Assembly (NCBI GenBank): GCA_019648995.1
Contig: BLXT01007071.1
Coordinates: forward strand, 1,576,199 to 1,635,897
Source of the DNA: Plakobranchus ocellatus
Taxonomy: Eukaryota > Mollusca > Gastropoda > Plakobranchidae
Reading direction: 5' to 3'
Length of the DNA stretch: 59,699 nucleotides
Part shown: positions 13,501-25,500 of the stretch, one piece after another
How positions within the stretch are numbered: the first letter of the stretch is position 1
Layout: the number at the start of each line of letters is the position of its first letter
Notes under the pieces: model-generated
Databases searched by the model: none
What the model was told of the DNA's origin: nothing
Seen by the model: the letters and a program-made list of their open reading frames with translations, nothing else
Program-made: the position numbers and the translations under genes

Positions 13501-16500
13501 CAATGATGCTCTGTAATGCCTCCCAGTGTTTTTATGATTGTGAAAATTGTGCCCTCTCAATTTGTTATGTACTTGTTTTTTGGAAGTGAAGTATCGGTGA
13601 TGTAATTATCAATTCCTGAGCATCAAGATGTACTGAATTATATTGTTGCTAGATAAGGGTTCATAATAGTATATTTAAGTTATGAAAATATTTTTTTTTT
13701 TTATTTATGTTTTGCAAATAAAAGATAATTTCAAAAAGTCAATAGTTCTTATAGAAAAACCCAGTACCAGCTTAGTCACTGAGACCATTAATAATGCAAA
13801 TTGCCCAAAGTGTTCTTTTTGTTACAATACTTTCTAGCTGCTGACTTTGTTTTATTTTGTTAACATGAATATTGTCTTCAAACCATTCTGCTCTTCAGAA
13901 AAAGTGAGCTCACTTGTAATGGAGATGGTATGTGAGAGCCCTGAGTCCCTGTCAAGCTTGTGTCAGGATACCAGTCTTGACCAGGAGACGCAGAGCTTAC
14001 TTGACCTTGCACTGGGTGTGCCCAACCACACAAACAATCAACTTTTAGCTATGATGATCGAGTTTGCTTTGAACCAGGGTTGGTAGTCAAGTCTTTGCTA
14101 GCTCGACAAAGATTCAATTCAAAAGTTGCATTCTGTATCAACTTTTATTTTTCTATCAGCAACATATTCATTTCTTTTTGCTTGTGATAAAGATTCAAAG
14201 TGGGCTAGTTTTCTGCTGAACATTGTTTGCATGAGTATGTAGAAAGACCACTCAGAATGAGCCTGAGGTCATATTTTTAAACATTTTTAATCAATTTGCT
14301 GATCTTTGCAGTAGTAAAAACTGGCTAGGGCTATGTTGATTGAGAGCAAGGATGTGGTACTTTTAGATTTACGAAAGATTATTTGTAAGAAGGAAAAACC
14401 ATATTAAAGTTTATTTTTTTCAAAAGTTTGATATACATTATTCAACTCATTAGGACTGGTCTTGAGACGTTTGATCAGTTCTTAAATTTTTTAATCTGTG
14501 ACTTTGTATGTTGATTAAATTTTGTTCAAAGTTATTTGTCATCTTGCTCAAAAGGAAGTGTAAAACAATTTTATCTCTTTTTTCTTTCTTTTCCTTTTTT
14601 GTTCTTGCAATTACAAAAAAAAAAAAACGGAAAAAAAAATTGCCTTTGGTTTTGGTTTATTAAATTTTAATTCCCAAATTCTCTTTCAGATCTAAATACA
14701 TGTGAACTAAAAGAAGAGAAGTGGTTAGATCTCTTTACAAGGTTTTTCCTGGCAGCATTACTGAAACATTGCACTTTGTGGAAACATATTAAAAATCATG
14801 AATGGTGAGAATGTTTTATTTTTAAGATTTTGAGTGATGGATTTTTTTTACTTAGTGAGCCTTCAGATAGATTTTTTTTTTTACATTGTGAGCCTTCATG
14901 ATTTTTTTTTACTTTGTGAGCCTTCATGATTTTTTTTTTCATTGTTAGACTGTTCAGATTTTACTAGACCATTCAGATTATAAAATTTTGAAAAATAAAT
15001 AGTGATATGAACCTTCAAAATATTCAAGTAAAAAAAAGTATATTGTATATTTTATCTATATATAAATTCAAAACCATATGAGAAGAAAGTTGAAGATTTT
15101 TCGTATACATATATATTTGCAATATATTATTGAAAGATCCATACACACTTTGATTTTCTTACCTGAGTCAAATTCAGTGCTTTTATTCAGGTAATTAAAA
15201 AAAAAATTCTGAATGCTTCTCATTTTTCATCCAGGCCTGTTAAACAGTTAGAGGCTATCTTCTTAATGGTTTACAAGGGTCGCTCCATACTGATGTCTTT
15301 TCGTGGCAGAACAAGTCAAGAGGAAGATTCTGACAAGACTCTAGTGTGTCAGCGATCAGGAGAACTAAGATCTGAATTAGGCCACATTGAGGGCAGGGAA
15401 GATGACTTTTTCTCTGTGAGCCCTGATCATTCTCGTGAGATTCTTGATGAGAGCATTGACCATGACTCGGATGCAGATCGCCATGAGACAGATGGTTAGC
15501 TCTCTTAATTTCTGTAATGGACAGCTTGTTCAGAGTAAATTCTTCTAAAAGTTAAGTTTTCATTTGTTCATGACTGTAAATGTCTCGAGACCACTTCTGC
15601 TGTGTCAAATAAAAGAAGTAATATTTGAGAGAAATAGTAAATTTTTGTTACTCTAAATTTAAAAATGTGTTATATTAATAATTTAATTCCAAAGGCTTGT
15701 GAAAGAATGCAGGGAAAACATGATTTTAAGCTAGATGCTCAATTTTTGTATGGGTTTTTCTTTGCTAATTAGAGAGAGCAAAACAAGAAAAATAAATTTT
15801 CTCCTATTTGGTCATTGCAAATTCATTGCCTAAGTTTCTAGTTGCCTTACTCAAAAAATTAAAAAATTACAACAAATTTCAATTTAAAAAGTAACTGAGA
15901 TTATGTTGTTTTTTTTTTTGTTTTTTTTTGTGCGCAGATGAAGATGCTCAGACACCACACAAAGCAAATTCGCAAGAGAAGAAAAATGAGCTGTCATATG
16001 AAGAAGTGTCACGCAAATATATTGAAAAATGCATATTTCTGTTGCTCTCTATCAGACCACCACTTTCAGGTAAATAAAACTCATTATTTAAAGGGGGAAA
16101 AAAAATTTTATGTGCCATATTTTCTTATTTTATGAAAATAAAAATTAAGCAGTAGTAGTCAATTGTACTCTGCAATTTATGACATTTCAACCTTCTATTA
16201 AGTAATAATGAATTAAGAGTCACTTGCACTAAATAAAATCATAAGCACGAAAGTTCTCATTTGCTTTTGTACATAAGCAATAGCAGTCTTTTCCATATTT
16301 TACCTCTTTCTTTAGGGGGTGATTCTTCAGACTTACTACACAAGCCAGGTCAGCAGGCTCAGGCAACAGGAGGTATGAAACAAGTGATAAGAATCAAAAT
16401 AAAACTACATAGTGTTTTTTTGCATACATAGATTTCCTAGTGCAACTTAATATTATGGGAAGCAAATTTCATTACGCCTTTTAAGATCCAATGGCACTTT

Positions 16501-19500
16501 GTGTGCTGTATACATCCAGCATGCCATTTTTATTTTCCTTCTCTTTTGTAACTCTACTTTTTACAGTCACAGAAATAATATTTTCAAAATATTTTCAGTC
16601 AAGTGAAATGGAAGAAAGATTGTTTTAAATGCAGATTGGCCATACTCAGGTTAATGCAACTCAGTCTTAAATCTTCTATAGTGGATATGTGTGGATATTT
16701 AAATCAAATTTTACAAGTGAATAAAAACATTTCAAGTTTTTATTGTTTTGTGGTATTATTCTTAGTATGTAAATTTTGTCAAAGAAAAACTATCTGAATC
16801 AAGATTTGGCATATGAGGTGAACTTAGACACCTCACAATATGGAGCAGCAGGTTCAAAAGACATTAGATTCACTGACAAAAAGGCTTTTGTTGTTTTTCT
16901 TGATGAAATTATTGTAGATGACAAAAAAAGGAAAGTTGCAATCATAAAATTCAAAAATATAATAAGAAAACTGTTTATATTCTGACTGAAATTTTTTTGT
17001 TTAAAATTTTATAAAAGTACTTTTATATGTTGATTTATGACTGTGAATATATGTGTTAATTTTATCTTCACATATTGGCAGATATGCATGTTGAATTTTT
17101 AATTACCTTCTATATCCCTTAGTATGCATTTAGAAGTTTGAAATTTCTTGATATCTTGATAAAAATGGAAGTTATGAAATTTTAGAAAGAAAAGAAATTG
17201 CATTAAAAGTAAAAACCAATATGATGGCAATTGCTCAGGACAAAAATATTGCTGATGAGTTCTGACAGGTTTTCCCAGATTGCCACATATATTTGACATA
17301 TTACAGGGTCCCCACCAGGTCGGGAAATCGGGAAAAAGTCGGGAATTTTGTGATGGGTTGGGAACTCGGGAAAAAGTCGGGAAAAAACAAAATTAACCCT
17401 CNNNNNNNNNNNNNNNNNNNNNNNNNNNNNNNNNNNNNNNNNNNNNNNNNNNNNNNNNNNNNNNNNNNNNNNNNNNNNNNNNNNNNNNNNNNNNNNNNNN
17501 NNNNNNNNNNNNNNNNNNNNNNNNNNNNNNNNNNNNNNNNNNNNNNNNNNNNNNNNNNNNNNNNNNNNNNNNNNNNNNNNNNNNNNNNNNNNNNNNNNNN
17601 NNNNNNNNNNNNNNNNNNNNNNNNNNNNNNNNNNNNNNNNNNNNNNNNNNNNNNNNNNNNNNNNNNNNNNNNNNNNNNNNNNNNNNNNNNNNNNNNNNNN
17701 NNNNNNNNNNNNNNNNNNNNNACAAGGCCCTTCTGGATGAATAAGTTATAGAATATTTATCAAAAGAGACTGTTTTAATCAACAGGTATCAAGAATTTCA
17801 AGAGTTAGATATCAAACTAAAATAAATAGTAGTATCTTTTATGTTACCTTAAGTGTCGATTGAAGAATAATAGACAAAATATGTCTAAGAGGACGGTACT
17901 TACGTATACAGCCTGTTTTTTTTTTTATGCGTGGTGACTTTTTGAACTTGTGAATAGGGGTCTTGAAAAAAAGTTGGGGGTCTTGAAAAAAATTTCAAGG
18001 ATTTGGTGGGGACCCTGATATTAATCCAGTCAGGGATTTTATTTTGCCTGAAAGACAGCCAATTGATGATGATGAAGAGGATGACATATTTACGAGATTT
18101 GATGTTGAAATTTTTAAGAATCTCAGTTGTCACTGAAGAGAATTAACACTTTACTCTTCTTTGGGCTTACAGGCTCACCGAGGAGGAATCTTACAAGGCA
18201 AGGAAGTCTTCCAGATATAACAGTTGAAACACAGGTATGAAAAATGAAACAACTCAATCTTGTTTTGTTTTTATTGATGTTTGGAAGGCGGGGAGGAGGG
18301 GATTAAGGGAAGGGACTTTATTTTCTTATTTGCTGCAAACAAAGTGTGAGGTATTAGGCAGGTCTTTAACTTTGAAACTTGTAGCAAAACTTTTTTTTTT
18401 TATTGTAACCATTTTTTATTTTCTTTCTTTTCTAAATAAATAAAAGAATTAAGCAGCATAGCCTGTTAATTGAGTATCTTTTATCTCTCAGTGTAATGTT
18501 GGTGTGGTTTGGAATGGTCACTCAAAATATTGAAATCTGTATGGATGCGTTATTGTGAGCAAACATTTATTTACTAAATTTTTAATGTTTTTTTCATTTA
18601 AAATTAATTGTTTTATTTTTTGTTTATTGGCTAATATTTTGATACCTGATTATAAAAAAAAAGCATCTGGGAACCAGGAGTAGGGTCCTGATTGTTCTTG
18701 GCATATGGCATTATGGGGTAGTTTGCCATTGCTTTCTTTGCCACCTTTACTTTTGCCGGGTTTTAACAGACCTAGCTACCCATTTTAGTGCTGGGTGGAC
18801 ACAGAGGAGCAAGGAAAAACTGACTTAACCTGGACTGGGATTCGAACATCGAACCTCTGATTGGTAGCCAACTGCCCTACCAAATGAGCCACCGCTCCTC
18901 CCCTGAGTCACATAAAAGAGTGAAATAAGAGAAGTATGGACTTTGAAAGCAGTATAGAATTCAGAGCCAAGCCAAGGGCGTTTAGACTTACAAATGTTAG
19001 CATACTTTTTCTCTTAGCTTAATTGATTGGGACTCTAATAAGTAAGTAAGCTAAAATTTAATGTCACTTTATTTTGTTGTGTGAAAAATATCACCAGAGT
19101 TATGCATTTTACTCTTCTTTGAAAAATTTCTTATCTTCACAAACAGTTTTCAAGGTCAAGTAATATTGAATTATCAAAATTTATAAGTTTCATCCACTTG
19201 TGAAGAGAGCGAAAGAAATTTTGAGTGTTTTTTTTCTGAAACATACATTTCTGTATCACCCTTAAGTATTTCATTTATGGCAGAGGAATTACAAAGAACA
19301 AGTTTGTTTTACTGAGCTTATAGGTAATATCAAGAAATGATGCTGACATTACTGGTGCCATACAAAAGCAATGAAATATATTGCTGTTTGAATCAAAACT
19401 TTTAATAATTTTCTTCCACATGAAAAACAAGGATTCCCTCATGTAAAGTTTTCATCGTAATGTTTAGGTTTTTGTATATAGCCAGTTCACAACAAGGTGA

Positions 19501-22500
19501 TCTCAGGTTTTCAGGCTTTCCATCAGGCCAGGGTGCCAGTGGTGGGGCTGTAACCCGCGACAGTAGGTTCCCTGCTAATCTCGGGTGGACTTGCTAGCCA
19601 CTATGTCACCGACGCCCCAGGTTTCATCATAATTAATAGTTATGATTTAAAAGGAAAGGGAAAAGGTAAAAATGTATCACTGTTAAATTTTGCAGCATAG
19701 TACATCTAAAAATATTGTTGGAGTGGTCAGAATCATCAACATTTTACATCCAAATTTTATCAAATTTTCTAACAACCTTACAGAGAGTTTTGCAGTGATG
19801 TTTGGCACCATTGAAAATCTGTGACTTGTGATTCCAGGGAAGCATGAAAATATTTTTCTATTGCCAGTTTTTCCTCAAAATATTTTTTTTTGAGGAGATA
19901 TTACACAAATGGTCATCATATATAATTTTTTGTTTGTTTGTGTGTGTGCTTGTTTATTTGTTGCCTTTTTTTTTTCAAGTTTGATTTTACATGCGTCCCC
20001 ATTACATTTTTGGGTTTGCTTATGTTTTTTTTTTGCCCAAAATAAGTATGAAGTATATTTTCTAAATACACAGGATGAACAGCTACCTCCGCCCAGGGAG
20101 CTGATAGGAACTCCAACTCTGCATTCACAGAATCCAAGACACCATTTGGGTAAGTTAAAATAGATATATGCATTGTATTGCCTCAAATTAAAAATAAAAA
20201 TTCATTTTCAGCTAGTGTGCAAAACCTACCTTTATATGTGATATAAGGCAAATTAAGAAGTCCATATTTATGGCTGCTACAGATGGTTTTATTTTAAGTT
20301 GTTGCTAAAATTTTTCCTTCCCTTAAAAATGTCTAAGAATGATGATAAGATTTCATGTGTGGTCATGCTCCTTGTGATTGTTTGATCCTTTAGGTGCACA
20401 CCTGAACTCTCTACAACAAGTGAAAGAAACGTTGAGAAGGCTGCGTTGGCGTGAAGAGAGGATGAATTCAGTGGGTCCAGGGGCACATACAAGCAGTAGT
20501 AACAGCAACATAAGTAGACAGCATGCATGCTCGGGTGTAGATTTGCCCCAGAGTCGGATCATGATTGATTTACTTGCATTTGTGTGTGGCGAGCAGAAAA
20601 ACTCTTACACAGACCAAATAGACCTTGAGCAGCTTGTGCAAGCTATGGAGCTGCAGCAGGAAAGGGCTGAGGTAGTGACATGCTCTAAGAGATTAGGGTA
20701 AAGCTTTGTTGGGTGGCAAACTTCTAAAATAAAGTAAAACTTATATGTAAGACTTTTTTTGGCTGCTCAGCAGTTTTTGGTTTATATCACTTTCTTAACA
20801 ATGTAAAGCTGCTTTTTTTCCCCACATATAATTATGGAAAATTTGAAAACTACTTAAAATTCAGGAAAGAAGATAAATTCACTAATAATGAAAACGTCAA
20901 CCACATGCTTTAAGTTGGTAGCAGCAAAAATAACAATCATAGCTACATACTAATAAAAGTTTTGTATATGAATCAATACTATTTTAAGACGAATCAGTAG
21001 TTTAATGCGTAAGTGCTAGACTTGTAATCAAAATGTTGTGGGTTTGAATCCTGGCTTCCCTGGCATTTCCTTGGGTAAAGGCATTTTACACAAATTTCTT
21101 CAGTCTATTTGCCTATGAAATGTGAACCTAATAAGAAGAACATTTACAGTTAACTGTGCAATAATGCCTGTTGGGGTGAATTCTGTAAAAAAAATTTTTG
21201 GGTTTTGAAAAGGATATTTTTGCCTGAAAAAAAAAGAAAAAAGGGTGTCGAGACTCAAATATTTAAATGATAAAAAGTCTGTAATGTAATCTCAGACCCA
21301 ATTTGTGTACTTAAAACTGTTAAAATTTAATAAATGTAATATTTTAACTCATAAATTATGTTTTTTTGCAGTCTCGCCTCTATGCTCTGAATCAAATAAT
21401 TGAACTGATGACCACTGGCAAGGAGAGAAAAAACAAAGATTCTGAAGAGGTGCAAGATGTTTCATTCCAACAACTCAACAAGCAAATGAGCTCTCCCACC
21501 ACTACTTTGCTGAACTCGGTGCACCTGCAGCTCCAAGCAGGATGCTTTGGACTTCTGGTTCTCCGCTCAGAGAGCAATAATGTCTCAAATCAGCTCTACC
21601 ACTATCAAGTTAGTTTTATATTTAGTTTTGAGAGCTAAACTAATTGCTCCTCTTTGGTTGATATTGGCAAATGTTTCAAAAGATGAAAAAAAATGGGACT
21701 GAAAGTAAAGCAAAAGTAAGGTAGTGGAAATTTTTTTAAAGTCAGAAAAAAAGTATAAAAAGCCATTGTTTTTGCTCAGCGAATATAAAAAAAAAGGCTG
21801 GTCTGCTAACTTGTCAAATTTCAACTATGCAGTTTTTTAATACACTCCTTTTTCATAATGCCAGTGATTTTTTTTAAGTTTCTCAGAGTCAAATGAAATT
21901 GGTGGTTATTTGCTGGCCAATCTTAAGAATTTTTGTATAATAAATTATTATTTTTTTCAATTGAGATAGAACTTTTTTTTTCCCATTTAATTCCATTGTA
22001 AGTTCTCTTGATAGAAAATGGGTGTTTTTTTTTTTTGTTTTTTTTTTTTTTAACTTTTGTGCTTTTGTTTTTTTTCACAACTGAACAGGATGGAATCAAA
22101 TCAGCTTCTTCTCAAACACAGCAAGAAATTCAAGTGGTTGTGCATCAGTTTTATGAAGTTCTCATTGCATCTCTGACTAGTATGATAAAGATGGAAACCA
22201 TGGGGAAATGTAAGTTCTAACTTTTCAATCTTTTTGTTCACTTGAATTGTCTTTCTTTCTTTGTGCTTTTTTGTCTTCAAAATTTTGCTTTGCCACAGTG
22301 GATCTGTTCTTTTTTTTTTGCTTTGTTTTATGTTTACCAAATCTTTTGTGTAAAGTTCTTTCTCAAAAAAAATTTTTTTAATGTATTCTTTCAATAACAA
22401 AATTTTTCTTTTCATTCTTTCTTCTAGATGCCCGTATGCACTTGATGTTATCATCCATTCTTGCATTGAGTGTGAAGTATCAAGCTGTAGATGTGTCACT

Positions 22501-25500
22501 TACTGTATCTTGTGGTCTCCTGCCCATTTTGCTGCAGCTCTCAGCTAGCAAGAGTGTGTTGGGTGTCCACACGCTGCCCCCTGTAGTCAATCAGCTTGAG
22601 CCATCTCATCTGACCACTCTACTGGCCATTTCCAGCATTAGGCTGTTACAAATCATTGCTGTCACAGTTGGGTCAGTGCAAGTCTGTAACTGTATAATTA
22701 ACTTTGTGCTTGAACACCTGTACTTTCACTAGTGCATTTTTAAGAGAATTAATATGGGTCTTTTTGAGCTTAAAACTAATTTTCTTTTCCAAATATCTTT
22801 TTCTACTTTAATCCTTCTCTGTATTTGTTCAGATTCATTTGTAAGAAAATTGACTCAAAGTAACATAACTATTACCCATCACAAGCAGTTTGAAGTGTTG
22901 GGCATGTTTTTTTTTTCTTCTTTTTTCTCTGCATTATATTTATATACATTTGCAATGAAACAATAATTGTTCGTCAGCCGACAACTATTACCTCCTAACC
23001 CATTCCTGTCACCAAGATTTAATATTATTTTTTCAACAAAACTTTTGTGCTTTCAATGTTTCAGGACATATTCAGATCGTTTGAGTGGTGGGGTAACTCA
23101 GGCAGTAATTGAACTTCTATGGAAACAGTTAGAGGAGTTTCTGGGAAACAAAATAACTATTACAGCTGATAATGTCAATACACGTAAGAATTTTTAAAAA
23201 ACTTTACTTCACTATGTTCATCATAAATGTTAAAATGTACTTATCATCTGTACAAATAGCTCTTACTAAAATCAAGGCTAATTTGCGTTTCCTTAGAATT
23301 TTTTTTTAGCATTATTATGTTATGTCTTATTCTATTTATTATATTAAAAAAAGCTATTGTTATAGTCTTATATCGAATAGATCACATATAGGTAATTTTT
23401 TGTTTTCAGTTTTGCAGTTTTATATCTTTCTCTAACAGAGCTTGTTCAAGCTAAGATGTCTACATTGGCTGACTTCTTGGTGTACCTTCGTCATGTTATG
23501 GCTACCAAAGGAGTTCAGAAGAGGCTGGCTGAAATTAAATGGATCAAATGTCTGATCAACCTTAGCTGTGGCTTAGATAAAGAAGGTTCATCTTTTTTTA
23601 TACAACTTTTTAGTGGTTTATTTTTAATTTTTTATTTTATAATATCGGCGCGTTTATTGCGGTCCCCTCTTCATCATTAAATTTTCTTTTTTCCAATGAG
23701 TGTTTCTTAAAAGTTTTTAGTTTTTTTAATCTAAGTAAAAAGGAATGTTTGAATTTCCTTAAATTATTTCTTGATTCTTATGCATGGAAAAGCTTTATTC
23801 ATTTTGGCTAATCATTGATACTATATTTCATCAAAATATCAATTCATAAGTGAATAACAGGATGTGCCTTGCTTTCATTATTAAATTGCAGGCATGCTGC
23901 GTTTTGACAGCTTGCGTGTTCGTATCTTAGCCTTGCATCTTCTTGGAACTGTCCTGCCATCTTTAGACATGCATCAGAACCAGGACTACAAAGCCCAGGT
24001 TAGTTACAGCTTGGTTTTCTTAATATATTGTATTCTTTTGTTGTAAATTCCATCTTTTATAAAATTTGTCTCAAAAGTACTTTTTTATGCTTAAAAAATA
24101 TCATTTAGAGGAAGTTTGATCTCATTGCCATCTTCAATGTTTTACTGATGATGCAACACAATAAAGCAAACTGTATGGTCTTTAATTATCATATTACAAT
24201 TTTTTCTTTCAAAGGTGGTGGACCTTCTTTTCTCAAGCTTGTCAAACATGGTGTGGAATCTGCCTATCTCCAAAGCTATCACAACAGCAGAAGGGAAGAA
24301 AGCACAGTTATCCAACCATATTAATTCCTCATCATTGCAATCTGGCTCCCATTCCTGTCCGCCTACTAATTCTTTCCCTCCTTCTGTTGGTTCGGATGGT
24401 TTTGGCATCCACAATGTCTTCATCCAGACCGCAGCTTTTGATCCTGACCGTTGCACAGCATGCTCTGTGGAGTCAGGCCATACATTGGTACATGAGTCAG
24501 GCGGACGTGGCTATGGACTTTGTAGCACTGTCATGACCTCAGGGTGTTACCAGTGGAAGGTAATATACAGGGAATATTTGGGGTATACTGATTTTTTGAA
24601 AGTCGAAATAAGATGTCTATGTTCAGAGGCATGATAGTTATAGTGATTGAAATTGCTTATATGTAAGTTTTTTAATCTATACAGTGAATCACAGCATTCT
24701 AATGTTTCTTTAAATGAACTTTTTAGTGGTGGAAATTCTTTACATTTCATCAATGAATCTTTACTCTTATGAGGGGGGAGGTTGGTGACCTATTTCATCT
24801 TTCAAAGTGAGAGCCCATGGAATGAGTCTGAGGTTACACAGGGTTCAGAGGGGTAGACTGATTTGTACTTAAAAGAAGAATAGAGGTTTTTTTTTCAGGA
24901 AAAGAGAACGTTTTTTTTTTAAATTCTTGCCCTTAACCTCTGAGTCTGTACCTTTAGGCATTTTTTTTTATCACTAAAATCATTGTCAACAATCAAGATT
25001 AATGGAACTTCCTTATGAAAAAGTTTCCAGTACCAGTTTTATCAATGGAGAGGATACTGGCATTTAGTTATATAGTGTCTTTTAGATTTGTATATGAAAT
25101 TAAATATTTACAAATTTAAAGAACAAATAACCAGTAAAGGGTGGTGAAAAGTAAATGACTATCAATCACTTGTATTGCTTTCTGCAGTTCTTGATTGTGA
25201 GAGAAAACAGGGGCAATGAAGGGACTTGTGTGGGTGTTTCCAAGTGGCCTGTTCGAGATTCTGGTCACCGTTCTACAGGAGACATGTGGCTGTACAGAGC
25301 TTACAGTGGCAACCTTTATCACAATGGAGAAACCAGCTCTGCTCTCTCTAGCTTCACCCAAGGAGATTATATCACTGTTATTTTGGATATGGATGCCAGA
25401 ACTATTTCATTTGCTAAAAATGCTGAAGTGAGTAGAGAATTCATTTACATTTGTGCAGTGTCACTACAGAATAAGGCTTCTGAAGAAAACTTGGCCGTTA

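Noticed and set aside
17293-17782. Long open frames on both strands across the 320-N gap
   Set aside because: They consist almost wholly of unknown bases and say nothing about coding.
18833-18893. Functional tRNA gene on the minus strand
   Set aside because: The acceptor stem does not close and the sequence continues into a SINE body, so it is a SINE head.
19875-20186. Overlapping open frames on both strands around exon 25
   Set aside because: Low-complexity Lys/Phe runs from A/T tracts; only the short exon 20074-20149 fits the gene phase.
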